A DNA stretch of 36,535 nt from Opitutia bacterium (GTDB taxonomy: Bacteria; Verrucomicrobiota; Verrucomicrobiia; Opitutales; Opitutaceae). Under the pieces are notes generated by a model. It did not search any database. It had not been told where the DNA came from and saw nothing but the letters and a program-made list of their open reading frames with translations. This document shows, piece by piece, positions 8,242 to 17,315 of the stretch; position 1 is the first letter of the stretch; each line of letters opens with the position of its first letter. The stretch spans positions 1-36,535 of the forward strand of contig CANHAH010000014.1 in NCBI GenBank assembly GCA_947458705.1, in the 5' to 3' direction. The translations under genes and the position numbers were made by a program.

Positions 8242-9036
8242 CTACGGCTTGCGGATTTCTTCAAGCTTGTCGCGCAAACCACGGAAAATTTCGAGGCTCT
8301 TACGCTCGGCGGCGTTGAGCCAGCTCTCACCCGTTTTTGACGAGACGGGAGGCGGGGCCGAGATTTCCTGCGGGAGATAATCCGCCAACGCGGCGGTGGC
8401 ATTTTTTTCGTCAAGCACACGCCTCACAGCCGGCAAGAAAAGGGGTTTAAGGCTAGTGACATCGGTATAGCTTTGATCCAAGTTGAGTCGATAAGTCTGG
8501 AAACGAGGTGGCGAGACGGTGTTTTCGACCAACCCCAAGGTGTCAAAGCGCAGGCGCAAGCGCCGGATCAGCAACGGAGTCGTCGCCGCGTTGGATACGC
8601 TCGGATCGAACAGGGCGGCTCGGAAGGTGGCGATATTTGTGTCCCCGGCGCGACGCGCTACAAGCGTGAGCTGGCGCACATCAAGGTCGAGCGAGTCGAA
8701 CACGATGCGCCGATTCCACAGCGCCCAGACATCGATTTCGCCTTCCACGCTGCGTACTTGCAAAAATTCAGGCACTGAAAACGCAGCTGGGTTTAACACC
8801 ATGAGTCCGCGTAAGGTTACGCGACCGGTGAACGGATTGGCCGAGAGGCTCGCTACGTCAGCCTTGAAGCCCGTGCGTTCCTGCAGCGCTTGGGTAAATA
8901 GCAGCGGCAACAGCGTCATCCAGGCGAGCGCCAGCGCGGCCCCAGCGATCACCAATAACATGATCAAGCGCAGGAGGCAGCCGCCGCGCGTGGGGGCCCG
9001 AGCGAGCCCACGCGAAACAACAGTCGTCAGGATCAT
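8242..9036 (-). CDS. AsmA-like single-pass membrane protein
   Basis: A 264-residue protein with one N-terminal membrane anchor at about 21-43 (LLRLIMLLVIAGAALALAWM). A region typical of AsmA/DUF748-type proteins follows: a conserved start (TGFKADVASLSANPFTG, RVTLRGLMVLNP), then alternating short strands describing SVEGEIDVWALWNRRIVFDS. It is much shorter than AsmA or TamB and ends in a charged, probably helical tail. Members of this superfamily sit in the inner membrane facing the periplasm and are linked to lipid transport or envelope assembly. The function here is inferred only from the fold-like pattern. Its start codon overlaps the manA stop by four bases (9033-9036), so the two are translationally coupled. 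Confidence 0.6.
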   Translation of the reverse strand: MILTTVVSRGLARAPTRGGCLLRLIMLLVIAGAALALAWMTLLPLLFTQALQERTGFKADVASLSANPFTGRVTLRGLMVLNPAAFSVPEFLQVRSVEGEIDVWALWNRRIVFDSLDLDVRQLTLVARRAGDTNIATFRAALFDPSVSNAATTPLLIRRLRLRFDTLGLVENTVSPPRFQTYRLNLDQSYTDVTSLKPLFLPAVRRVLDEKNATAALADYLPQEISAPPPVSSKTGESWLNAAERKSLEIFRGLRDKLEEIRKP

Positions 9037-9980
9037 CCCGTGAAGTTTTCCGTCACGAGCACAATCGAAGTCGTCTCGGCGGTGAAGGCGAACGCTGCGC
9101 CGTAGGGTACAAGCGCATTGGCGCCTGGTTCGAGGTATTTTCCACCAACACTTACCCGACCGCTGACGACGCTGAGTATGCGAGGTTGTTCGCCACCAGA
9201 AAGGTGGAGGCGTTCTCCGGCGCCGAGCACCGTGCGTTTAATGCTGAATTCGGGGCAATCGGCGATCACGCCCGAAGTCGGAGCGGCGCGCACGGGTTTT
9301 GGCTCAAAATCTTGCCAATCGATAGAGTGGAGGGATTGCGCGACGTGCATCTGGCGAGGCTTGCCGTCTAGCCCCAAGCGACCCCAGTCGTAGACACGAT
9401 AAGTGGTGTCGGAATTTTGCTGGATCTCTAAAATGAGATTACCGGCGTCGATCGCGTGGATTTGTCCACTGTGCACCAATATGGAATCACCCGCGGCCAC
9501 TGGGAAATGATGCACGCAGGTTTCAACGGTCTGGGTGGTGATCGCGGCTTCGAACTGCTCGCGAGTCACACCGTTTTTGAGCCCGACGATTAACTCGGCG
9601 CCGAGACTAGAGGCTGCGATGTACCAATTTTCCGTTTTGGGCTCCCCCTTGAGTTCGCCCGCGACGGCGGCTGGCGGATGGACTTGGAGGCTCAAACGTT
9701 CGCGGCAATCAAGCCACTTCACCAAAATCGGAAATGTTTTTTCTTTCGGCCACTTTGGCCCCATGACTGCCGGGCCATGCCGCAGAATCACCTCTCTCAG
9801 TGTGAGCCCGGCCCATTTGCCGTCGGCGACGACGGATTGCGCCTCGGGGCGATCGACCACCTCCCAGCTCTCGCCAATCGGTCGGTCAGGCGGCAAGGTT
9901 CGACCGAGCGTAGTTTCGAGGACACGCCCGCCCCAGACGCGTTCTTGGTAAAGCGGGCGAAAAAGAAGGACTTCGGGCAT
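9033..9980 (-). CDS. manA: Mannose-6-phosphate isomerase, class I (short, Bacillus-type)
   Basis: A 315-residue zinc enzyme interconverting mannose-6-phosphate and fructose-6-phosphate. The N-terminus PLYQERVWGG and the IGESWE segment are typical. Zinc ligands can be placed at Gln99 and His101 (SLQVHP), Glu118 (TENWY) and His175 (HSGQIHAI). The length matches the short ManA group found in Bacillus and many environmental bacteria. It feeds mannose units toward GDP-mannose, the substrate of the gmd/fcl pair encoded about 19 kb away in this window. It is first in the minus-strand run and faces ftsK across a 103-base divergent region. Confidence 0.93.
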   Translation of the reverse strand: MPEVLLFRPLYQERVWGGRVLETTLGRTLPPDRPIGESWEVVDRPEAQSVVADGKWAGLTLREVILRHGPAVMGPKWPKEKTFPILVKWLDCRERLSLQVHPPAAVAGELKGEPKTENWYIAASSLGAELIVGLKNGVTREQFEAAITTQTVETCVHHFPVAAGDSILVHSGQIHAIDAGNLILEIQQNSDTTYRVYDWGRLGLDGKPRQMHVAQSLHSIDWQDFEPKPVRAAPTSGVIADCPEFSIKRTVLGAGERLHLSGGEQPRILSVVSGRVSVGGKYLEPGANALVPYGAAFAFTAETTSIVLVTENFTG

Positions 9981-10083
9981 GTGGATAAAAACGTGATTTT
10001 TGTGAAAATGCCCCGAGGGGATTTACATTTGACCGTCCTGAAGCTTAGCGTGCAATCCGCAGACTCAGAGTCCGCTCACACAA
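9981..10083. promoter_or_regulatory. Divergent promoter region between manA and ftsK
   Basis: These 103 bases separate two oppositely transcribed genes and must hold at least one promoter for each. A TTGACC hexamer near 10029 is a possible -35 for ftsK, but the expected -10 is poor. The manA side is A/T-rich (GTGATTTTTGTGAAAAT near 9992-10008). No operator repeat is obvious. Confidence 0.35.
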
Positions 10084-12621
10084 ATGCCCAAGCCCGAGAC
10101 TTCAAACTCAAACGACGGACCCTCAGCCAAAGCCCCGCGCTACCAGCCAAATTGGCCGATCGCCTTGAGCTTCCTTTTGGTAGGAGTGTTTATCGCGGTC
10201 GCCCTCGTAGCCTACGATCCGCTACAAAGTAGTCACATCAGCACCGCCCCGCGGCCCAAAAATCCGATGGGCTGGATTGGCGCGGAAAGCATTTATATAT
10301 TATTATTTAGCCTAGGCGCCAGCACGTGGCTGATTCCGGTGTTTTTCGGCTGGATCGTTTATCTCGCGATCAAGGCCGGTCGCCACCTGACCGGCACTCG
10401 CATTGTAACCATGGTCATTGCTATCGCAGCCTTCAGCGGTCTGTGGTCGATGGTCGATTTTTTTAAATTCAGCAATTACTTCCCGAGCGGGCCTGGCGGC
10501 TACATTGGCAAAGGCCTTTACGAGGGCCTTTTGCACGAACCGGCCGGTCCCATCGGCTCTGCCCTCATACTCAGTGTGATTTATACCGCCGCGATGTTGT
10601 ATATTTTCACCCGTGACATTGGTCACGAGATCGACCGGATTTACGCGGCTTTCTCCACTTGGCGCGAGGAGCGCGCCAAACAAAAAGCTGCCCTAGCCGC
10701 CGAGCTCGCCAAAGAACGCGAAGCCCGTGCTAAACAAAAAGCCGCCGCCCGCGTCGCTGTCTCCAGCGCCGCGCCGCTAACCGCCACTATCCCCGCCGCA
10801 CCCGTCGGCCCCAGCGGAGGCAAAAAGACCTTCGCCGCCAAAGCCGCCGAAGACCCCCTCGCCAAACCCGCCGTCCGTGGTACCGGCGCCGAGGCCCCTG
10901 AACCCCTTGCCGCAATTAAACCCGCGCCGGAGCCGGCCCCGGTACTGCCTAAAGCCACCCCCAAACCCACCCCGCCCGCCGCAGGCACCGCGACTAACCT
11001 CAAAGACCTCACCGTCGCGACCACCGGTAAATTCGAGCTCAACATCGTCAAGCCCGAGGAGCCCAAGAAAGCCGCCAAGATCACGCTCCCCCAAAGCGAC
11101 GACAAAACCTACGAATTTCCCCCGCTTTCGCTGCTCAAAGAGCAAGCCAAGCCAGCCTCCAGTAATAGCGAGGAAGAACACCGCGCCAACGCCGAAAATC
11201 TCCTTCGAATTCTTAGTGAATTCGGCGTCGAAGTCACCTTGGGCGAGATACACGTCGGCCCGGTCATCACCCGTTACGAGGTCGTCCCCGCCCCAGGCGT
11301 TCGCGTGGAGAAAATTGCGGGCCTCGATAAAAACATAGCTCTCGGCATGCGCGCCCAATCCGTCCGCATCCTCGCCCCCATCCCTGGCAAAGCCGCCGTC
11401 GGCGTCGAAGTCCCAAATCAACACCCCACGCCCGTCGGCATGCGCGAACTCCTTGAGAGTGAAGACTGGGCCAATGCCAAAGCCGAGATCCCTATCGCAC
11501 TTGGTAAAGACGTTTCCGGCGCCCCACTCATTTCCGATTTGGCCAAGATGCCCCACTTGCTCATCGCCGGCGCTACCGGCTCGGGCAAATCCGTCTGTAT
11601 CAATTCCATCGTCGCCTCGATCCTCTACTCGAAGAGCCCTAAAGATCTCCGGTTGATCATGGTGGACCCCAAGGTCGTCGAACTTAAAATTTTTAACAGC
11701 CTGCCCCACATGCTCATCCCTGTGGTAACGGAGCCGAAAAAAGTCCCCGCCGCCCTCAAGTGGCTGCTTGGGGAAATGTCCCAACGCTACCTACTCTTCG
11801 CTAAGGTCAACGTCCGCAACATCGTCGGTTTCAATACCCGCAAAAAAACCGGCAAAACCGACCTCCCGCCTGCGCCCGACCCGCAGGCCACACTCACCGG
11901 CGTTGACCCGCTCCTCGACGACGGCCTCGAAGTACCTGAACGCCTCCCGTACATCGTCGCTATAATCGACGAACTTGCCGACCTCATGATGGTCGCCCCC
12001 GCCGAGATCGAGACCAGCATCGCCCGCCTAGCCCAACTCGCCCGCGCCGCCGGCATCCATCTGATCATCGCCACCCAGCGCCCCTCCGTGAACGTCATCA
12101 CCGGCGTCATCAAGGCCAACCTGCCCTCCCGCATCGCCTTCCAAGTAGCCTCCCAAGTCGACTCCCGCACCATTCTAGACACCAAGGGCGCCGACACCCT
12201 CATTGGCCGCGGCGACATGCTCTTCTCGCCCCCCGGCAGCTCGCGCCTCGTCCGCTCTCAAGGAGCCTTCGTCTCCGACGAAGAAGTCATGGCCATGGTT
12301 GAATTCCTTAAGAAAAACGGCCCACCGCAATACGCCGAAGCCGTGCAAGCCCAGATCGATCGCGCCGCCCGCGAAGATGCCGAAGAAGACGGCGAAGGCG
12401 ATGGCGACAGTGACCTCGGCGACGACGAAGAACTCTACAATCAGGCCCTCGACGTCCTCAAATCAACCAAACGCGCCAGCACCTCCATGATCCAGCGCCG
12501 GCTCCGTATCGGCTACAACCGCGCCGCTCGCATTATGGATCTCATGGAAGAAAAAGGTATCGTCGGCCCCGAAAACGGCTCCAGCCCACGCGAAATTCTT
12601 GTCGACCTCGACTCCCTCTGA
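10084..12621 (+). CDS. ftsK: DNA translocase FtsK/SpoIIIE
   Basis: An 845-residue septal DNA pump that moves chromosome termini during division. It has four hydrophobic segments in the first 190 residues (for example LSFLLVGVFIAVALVAYDP, ILLFSLGASTWLIPVFF), then an Ala/Lys-rich linker to about 330. The motor follows, with the alpha domain (LSEFGVEVTLGEIHVGPVIT), Walker A GATGSGKS at 496-503, Walker B ending in Asp629-Glu630 (IVAIIDELADLM), and the ATQRPSVNVITG segment. It ends in the winged-helix gamma domain (SMIQRRLRIGYNRAARIMDLME) that reads KOPS-like sequences. An acidic Asp/Glu stretch (about 760-785) separates motor and gamma domain. The linker is shorter than in E. coli FtsK. Confidence 0.96.
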   Translation: MPKPETSNSNDGPSAKAPRYQPNWPIALSFLLVGVFIAVALVAYDPLQSSHISTAPRPKNPMGWIGAESIYILLFSLGASTWLIPVFFGWIVYLAIKAGRHLTGTRIVTMVIAIAAFSGLWSMVDFFKFSNYFPSGPGGYIGKGLYEGLLHEPAGPIGSALILSVIYTAAMLYIFTRDIGHEIDRIYAAFSTWREERAKQKAALAAELAKEREARAKQKAAARVAVSSAAPLTATIPAAPVGPSGGKKTFAAKAAEDPLAKPAVRGTGAEAPEPLAAIKPAPEPAPVLPKATPKPTPPAAGTATNLKDLTVATTGKFELNIVKPEEPKKAAKITLPQSDDKTYEFPPLSLLKEQAKPASSNSEEEHRANAENLLRILSEFGVEVTLGEIHVGPVITRYEVVPAPGVRVEKIAGLDKNIALGMRAQSVRILAPIPGKAAVGVEVPNQHPTPVGMRELLESEDWANAKAEIPIALGKDVSGAPLISDLAKMPHLLIAGATGSGKSVCINSIVASILYSKSPKDLRLIMVDPKVVELKIFNSLPHMLIPVVTEPKKVPAALKWLLGEMSQRYLLFAKVNVRNIVGFNTRKKTGKTDLPPAPDPQATLTGVDPLLDDGLEVPERLPYIVAIIDELADLMMVAPAEIETSIARLAQLARAAGIHLIIATQRPSVNVITGVIKANLPSRIAFQVASQVDSRTILDTKGADTLIGRGDMLFSPPGSSRLVRSQGAFVSDEEVMAMVEFLKKNGPPQYAEAVQAQIDRAAREDAEEDGEGDGDSDLGDDEELYNQALDVLKSTKRASTSMIQRRLRIGYNRAARIMDLMEEKGIVGPENGSSPREILVDLDSL

Positions 12622-12707
12622 TCCCACGCCCAAACCGTCTCCTCCCTTCTCCGCGATTTTATCTTTCGTGGTGACTTCCCCCGCCCCCAATCCTAACTAC
12701 CCTGATC

Positions 12708-13529
12708 ATGCAGACCATCGGTGAACGCCTCGAAGACGCCCGCAAACAGAAAGGCATCTCCATTCGCGAGTCCGCCGAAGCGACTAAAATTCGCGGCGAA
12801 TACCTCCAGAAATTTGAGAGCAATAATTTCGATATTAGCCTGAGCGAGATCTACGTGCGCGGCTTCCTACGCACCTACGCCCAGTTTCTAAAAATCCCGG
12901 CCGACCGCATCCTCAACGACTACGCCGCCCTCGGCCGCGGCGAACCTCGCCCCCGCCAACCCAGCCGCGAAGTCTATGGCCGCATGGACGTCTCCGTCGC
13001 CTCCGCTGGCGAACGCGCCGATCGCACCTCGCCACCCGCCGATAACCCCGCCGAACACACCCGCGCCCAAGCCAAACCTTCGCGCACCCACACCAACCTC
13101 CCTGCCGCTCCACTTGTCGATCCCGCCTTGGTGCTCAAGATCGGGAAAATTTCAATCGGCTTCATCTTGCTGATATTGGTGCTTTGGGGCGCCAAAGCTA
13201 TTTTCTCCGGCCTTGCCAGCGGGCCCGCCGAACCGGCCAAGACCGCTGCTGCGCCCGCACCCGCGCTCGCCCAACCAGCCGCTGATCCCGTCGTCACCCT
13301 GATCGCACTCGAAAATGTGCGCGTCAAAGTCGTCGTCGCTGCTGACGGTCGCGTGCTCCTGCCCGACACCACTCTCGCCCGCGGCCAGACGCAGATCGTG
13401 CCCAAGCCCGCCGCGATCTTCATTACTGCTTCCGCGCTGGAAAATCTAGCGATCGAAGAAAATGGCCGCCGCACCCAACTCCGCGATCAAGGCTTTAAAG
13501 GCTACGACCGCGTGAAGCTCGGCAAGTAA
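12708..13529 (+). CDS. RodZ-like helix-turn-helix membrane protein
   Basis: A 273-residue bitopic protein. Residues 1-70 form the RodZ-type cytoplasmic HTH (IGERLEDARKQKGISIRESA, ATKIRGEYLQKFE, YVRGFLRTYAQFL). A Pro/Arg-rich linker precedes one membrane segment at 146-167 (GKISIGFILLILVLWGAKAIF), and the outer C-terminal part (about 195-270) looks like the DUF4115 beta domain. RodZ links MreB to the peptidoglycan elongation machinery and shapes rod cells. It lies 86 bases after ftsK on the same strand and may be transcribed with it. The periplasmic part is short, so calling it RodZ itself is tentative. Confidence 0.8.
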   Translation: MQTIGERLEDARKQKGISIRESAEATKIRGEYLQKFESNNFDISLSEIYVRGFLRTYAQFLKIPADRILNDYAALGRGEPRPRQPSREVYGRMDVSVASAGERADRTSPPADNPAEHTRAQAKPSRTHTNLPAAPLVDPALVLKIGKISIGFILLILVLWGAKAIFSGLASGPAEPAKTAAAPAPALAQPAADPVVTLIALENVRVKVVVAADGRVLLPDTTLARGQTQIVPKPAAIFITASALENLAIEENGRRTQLRDQGFKGYDRVKLGK

Positions 13530-13532
13530 TCC

Positions 13533-13559
13533 GCTTTGCTTGGCGCCTCAGCGCAAAGC
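13533..13559. terminator. Hairpin between convergent rodZ-like gene and membrane-protein gene
   Basis: A 7-bp stem GCTTTGC/GCAAAGC with a 13-base loop fills the 18-base gap between two convergent stop codons and runs slightly into the minus-strand gene. It could work in both directions, but no U-tract follows on either strand. Confidence 0.25.
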
Positions 13560-14189
13560 AACCGGAGGGCTCAAAATTTCGCGCAGCACCATCGCCCGCC
13601 GTAAACTGCGCGGGTCGCGTAGATCGTGGCGAAGCTCGTTGCCCGCCAGCGCACTTTGCGCCACCGCCGCATCGGTCACCGCGACGGCCGCCGCCTTCCG
13701 CGCCACCAGCGCGCGCTGCTCGGCCAACTCGCGCATTTTCGTCGCCAACTGTTCCTGTCGCTCGAGCGAAGCCGCATAGGTTTCAGGCGCAAGCGTCGTA
13801 GCGACAGGCTGTGGCGCGGACTCCACCGGCCGCACCGCTTCCGTGCGGCGCACAAGCGGTCGACTGGGTCCGCCAAACGCGTCCGTCGGCGCAAGAGGTC
13901 GCGCCAACGGCGGCAACGGAAATTTTTTTTCTTCCACCAACGGCGGCTCCGCACGCACCGGCTCCGGCAACGCTGCCCCACCGCGTCGCTCCGCGATCTT
14001 ACGCCGGATTTCTTCCCGCACTTTTTCCGCACGAAACGGATCATCCGCGTCTGCTTCGGCAAGCGAAGCGGGCGGCGGATTTTTTTCCGCATCGCGCGCC
14101 GCCTCCGCCTCGCGCCGTTGGTTCAACCAATAGGCCAACGCGCCCGCGACGGCGAGAATGAGCTGAAGATGTTCGGAGATCCAATTCAT
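13548..14189 (-). CDS. Hypothetical membrane-anchored protein in the FloA/NfeD group
   Basis: A 213-residue protein not matched to a named family. The N-terminus is one probable membrane helix (residues 7-24, HLQLILAVAGALAYWLN) followed by a basic NQRREAEAARD stretch. The remaining 180 residues are Ala/Arg/Pro/Glu-rich, with a predicted helical coiled-coil stretch near 145-170 (ASLERQEQLATKMRELAEQR), and look mostly disordered. The C-terminal segment (LRHDLRDPRSLRRAMVLREIL) is the most ordered-looking and may be the functional end; it resembles a short conserved tail of Opitutaceae hypothetical proteins only as an impression. It follows floA by about 47 bases on the same strand, so it may act with the flotillin-like membrane domain proteins. 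Confidence 0.6.
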   Translation of the reverse strand: MNWISEHLQLILAVAGALAYWLNQRREAEAARDAEKNPPPASLAEADADDPFRAEKVREEIRRKIAERRGGAALPEPVRAEPPLVEEKKFPLPPLARPLAPTDAFGGPSRPLVRRTEAVRPVESAPQPVATTLAPETYAASLERQEQLATKMRELAEQRALVARKAAAVAVTDAAVAQSALAGNELRHDLRDPRSLRRAMVLREILSPPVALR

Positions 14190-14236
14190 CGAAAATAAAT
14201 AGGCGGCGCGAGTTCACCCGCGCCACTCGAGCAGAA

Positions 14237-15235
14237 TTATTTTTTACCTTCGGGTTGAGCGATACTTTGGCGCATCGCGGAATCGGCCTGTACGTTTTCC
14301 ATTTTGTAATAATCCATCACGCCAAGCCGGCCTTGGCGAAAGGCTTCGGCCATCGCGAGCGGGACCTGAGCCTGAGCTTCGACGACTTTCGCCTGCATCT
14401 CTTGCACACGCGCCTTCATTTCCTGTTCAACGGCGACAGCCGCCGCGCGACGAATTTCGGCCTGCGCCTGCGCGATGCTCTTATTCGCCTCGGCCTGCGC
14501 TTCCTGAAGTTTAGCGCCCACGTTTTCACCGACGTCCACGTCCGCGATATCGATTGAGAGAATTTCAAACGCCGTGCCGACATCAAGGCCGCGCGCGAGC
14601 ACTGTTTTCGAAATGCTATCCGGAGACTCGAGCACGTGTTTGTAGCTGTCCGAAGTGCCGATCGTGGAAACGATGCCTTCGCCGACGCGGGCGATGATCG
14701 TCTCTTCCTTCGCGCCGCCAACGAAACGATCGAGGTGCGTGCGCACGGTGACGCGCGCTTTAACCTTCACCTGGATGCCGTCTTTCGCCACGCCGTCGAT
14801 CGTCGTGCGGCCGCTCTCAGGATTTGGGCAATCAATCACCTTCGGGTCGACCGATGTGCGCACCGCTTCGAGCACAGATTTGCCCGAACCCTTGGTCGCA
14901 AGATCGATCGCGCATGCGCGGTCCCAACCGAGCTCGATACCGGCTTTTTGCGCGGCGATGATCGCCTGAACCGTCGGTACGACGTTACCACCCGCAAGAA
15001 AGTGCGCGGAGATTTTATCCGTCGAAACCTCAATGCCGGCCTTCACGGCTGTGATGCGCGCATCGACCACGAGATCGACGGGGACGCCACCGAGCCGCAT
15101 CCCAAGCAAGTTAGCGAAACCCACAGGGGCCCCGTTAAGCTTGGCCTTTAGCCACGTGTTGAAAAAAGAAAAGACAACGAAAACTACGATCAGCAGTGGA
15201 ATGCCAATCAGCGCAGCAAGGAATAGAGGAGGCAT
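14237..15235 (-). CDS. floA: Flotillin-like protein FloA
   Basis: A 332-residue protein, the usual length of the FloA/YqfA (UPF0365) family. An N-terminal hairpin-like membrane segment ([20 protein letters not shown], residues 5-24) is followed by the SPFH-type domain with family sequences [37 protein letters not shown] and [18 protein letters not shown]-terminal Ala/Glu/Gln helix region ([21 protein letters not shown]) drives oligomerisation. FloA organises rigid membrane patches in bacteria. The gene is preceded by two NfeD-family genes on the same strand, the partner arrangement seen in many bacteria. Confidence 0.95.
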   Translation of the reverse strand: MPPLFLAALIGIPLLIVVFVVFSFFNTWLKAKLNGAPVGFANLLGMRLGGVPVDLVVDARITAVKAGIEVSTDKISAHFLAGGNVVPTVQAIIAAQKAGIELGWDRACAIDLATKGSGKSVLEAVRTSVDPKVIDCPNPESGRTTIDGVAKDGIQVKVKARVTVRTHLDRFVGGAKEETIIARVGEGIVSTIGTSDSYKHVLESPDSISKTVLARGLDVGTAFEILSIDIADVDVGENVGAKLQEAQAEANKSIAQAQAEIRRAAAVAVEQEMKARVQEMQAKVVEAQAQVPLAMAEAFRQGRLGVMDYYKMENVQADSAMRQSIAQPEGKK

Positions 15236-15243
15236 GGAGTTAT

Positions 15244-15708
15244 TTAGGTTTTAGTTACGATGAGACGAAAATTATCCTGACCGGCGACGCGCAACATCGC
15301 GCCCTTCGCCACATGCCCCGCGGGGCAAAATGCTTCATAGCGCCGGCCTTCGACGCGCACATAACCCGTCGGCACAAGCGGCGTTTCCGCCTCAGCCAGT
15401 TTGCCTACGATGTCCGAAGTTGCCAGCGGGGGCTGGCTGGTTGCATCCACCGTCGATTCCACCACCATGCCGCGCCCGATTCGCGACTTCGGCAACCACA
15501 CGAGTTCAAGGTAAAGAGTGATTCCCAAAAACCCCAGCGCGACCAATGACGCCAACGCGCCACCCAGTGCACCCCACTGGAAAAATGCCACACCGCAACC
15601 GGCCGCCATCGCCAATCCGCCGATGATTCCCAACACGGCGCCCGGCGCGAACACCTCGCCCGCGAGTAACATCACGCCAACGGCAAAAAGTAAAAATACT
15701 GTATTCAT
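15244..15708 (-). CDS. NfeD-like short membrane protein (OB-fold tail)
   Basis: The start is set at the ATG giving [19 protein letters not shown], whose first bases overlap the stop of the preceding NfeD gene (ATGA, 15705-15708); the frame is open further upstream but that would run into the neighbour. The product is 154 residues with three probable membrane helices in the first 75 (including [20 protein letters not shown] and [20 protein letters not shown]). A C-terminal NfeD/OB-type beta domain ends with [18 protein letters not shown] and [19 protein letters not shown]. It is the short form of NfeD, normally working beside FloA, whose start lies 8 bases downstream. Confidence 0.85.
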   Translation of the reverse strand: MNTVFLLFAVGVMLLAGEVFAPGAVLGIIGGLAMAAGCGVAFFQWGALGGALASLVALGFLGITLYLELVWLPKSRIGRGMVVESTVDATSQPPLATSDIVGKLAEAETPLVPTGYVRVEGRRYEAFCPAGHVAKGAMLRVAGQDNFRLIVTKT

Positions 15709-17156
15709 ACGTCGGCCTTTTCCACCATGAGTCCGAAATCCGTGCGCCCGCATACCACGACCATCACGCCGGCATCAATGGCGCCCACCGCGACTGACGC
15801 CTCGTAGCGCCGCCCCGCGATTTCCACCTGCCCACCTGGCCGCAACGCCGTCACCGCCACGCCATGCCGCCCAATCAATGCCGCCACTCCGCCCGCTGCC
15901 TCCGGCGCACCGCCTGCGACCTGCGCTGATCCGCCCACGACAGAACCCACCACGAGTCGATCCCACACCCAGCCACTCGGTAAAAATTTTGCCAACGCCA
16001 GCCCGAGCCCGGAAGCGAGCAGCAACCCGAGTCCGAGATTTTGTAACGGCCCCGTAAATACATCGCCCGACCACGCCACGCTAAACGACGTGCCAGGCCA
16101 CAGATCCGCCATCGCCCACACGAGCGAACCGAGCATCAAAAGTAAGCCAGCGACCGCAACGATCGCCACACCGGGAAAGAAAAACAACTCCAGCGCGACC
16201 AGTAAAAGTCCAAGGCTAAATCCCAGCACCGGCTCATGCCCGGAAAAACCTGCGACATAACTTCCGATAAAAACCACGCCCAAGCAGACGATTCCTGCGA
16301 CGCCGAAAATCCCAAAGCCGGGCGTCTTAAATTCGATAAACAGCGCCAGCAACCCAAGCCCCAGCAACATCGGCGACAAGCGGTTCAAAACCACCGCCAA
16401 CCGCTCCGACCAAGTAACCTCGAGTCGTTTCAGCGTAAATCCACCTGAGCCAAATTTTTTTTCAAGCAACGCATCGACGCTCTTCGCCGTACCCGCCGCG
16501 AGTAACGCCTGCGCGGGCTCGCCATACGTTTTGCCCGCCTCGCTCGATGTGAGCGAGAGCAACTCGCCTTTCGCCTTCAGCACCGTGTCGCCAATTTTTA
16601 ATTCATAATCCGCATCAACCATCGCAGATATTACCTGCCCACGGTAGCCCTTACCCTCGGAGATCGAGCGCAACCGTGCTTTTAAATAGCTGGTGATTTT
16701 CAACTTCATCGTCGCATCCACATCTTGGCCCGTGGACGAAACCGGTGCTGCCGCTCCGATGATCCCGTCAGGCGCAAACCAGATCTCGCCCGTCATTGCG
16801 GAGATAAAAGCTCCCGCCGACATCGCCTCGTTGTTCACAAACGTGACCGTCTCACCGGGAAATTTTGCGAGCGCCTCCATCATATCGAAAGTTACATCAA
16901 GCGCACCGCCGGGCGTCTTCATATCGAGCACGACTACATCCGCCTTCTCCTCAATAGCTTCCTTCAGTCCGCGACGTAAAATATACAGGACCGGCGAAGC
17001 GATCTCGTCGCGCACCGGAATCACCACGACGCGTTTCTGGATCGCGGGCGCGGGCGAAGCCTGCGGCTGCGGTTCGTCCAGACGTGGTGCCTCGGTCTGC
17101 GCCCGTAAAGGCCAGACCCACAGTGCACCTAAAACGATAAACCAACGCAAAAACAT
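15705..17156 (-). CDS. NfeD family membrane-bound serine protease (long form)
   Basis: A 483-residue protein. A signal peptide (residues 1-20, ending LRAQ) precedes a ClpP-like protease domain at about 42-235, with LDMKTPGGALDVTFDMMEAL and MSAGAFISAM, which places the likely nucleophile at Ser113. Then come about five membrane helices (for example LLGLGLLALFIEFKTPGFGIFG) and a C-terminal OB-type NfeD domain (GRHGVAVTALRPGGQVEIAGRRYEA). Long NfeD proteins are thought to cleave membrane-embedded stomatin/flotillin-type proteins. Catalytic lysine assignment is not certain from sequence alone. It heads the minus-strand NfeD-NfeD-FloA group and is coupled to the short NfeD by four bases. Confidence 0.9.
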   Translation of the reverse strand: MFLRWFIVLGALWVWPLRAQTEAPRLDEPQPQASPAPAIQKRVVVIPVRDEIASPVLYILRRGLKEAIEEKADVVVLDMKTPGGALDVTFDMMEALAKFPGETVTFVNNEAMSAGAFISAMTGEIWFAPDGIIGAAAPVSSTGQDVDATMKLKITSYLKARLRSISEGKGYRGQVISAMVDADYELKIGDTVLKAKGELLSLTSSEAGKTYGEPAQALLAAGTAKSVDALLEKKFGSGGFTLKRLEVTWSERLAVVLNRLSPMLLGLGLLALFIEFKTPGFGIFGVAGIVCLGVVFIGSYVAGFSGHEPVLGFSLGLLLVALELFFFPGVAIVAVAGLLLMLGSLVWAMADLWPGTSFSVAWSGDVFTGPLQNLGLGLLLASGLGLALAKFLPSGWVWDRLVVGSVVGGSAQVAGGAPEAAGGVAALIGRHGVAVTALRPGGQVEIAGRRYEASVAVGAIDAGVMVVVCGRTDFGLMVEKADV

Positions 17157-17315
17157 GATTTAGGCTGCATTAATAGGCAATCGGCCCGCCCACGCAAGCA
17201 TCGCAGCTTGGAGAGCACGCCATTTGTTTCCACAGGTGACTCGTACCACCCCGAATCCAGCGCACGCTATCGAAAATCCTTTTCACCACAGCCCGCGCCA
17301 CGCTTTCTGCGTGGC

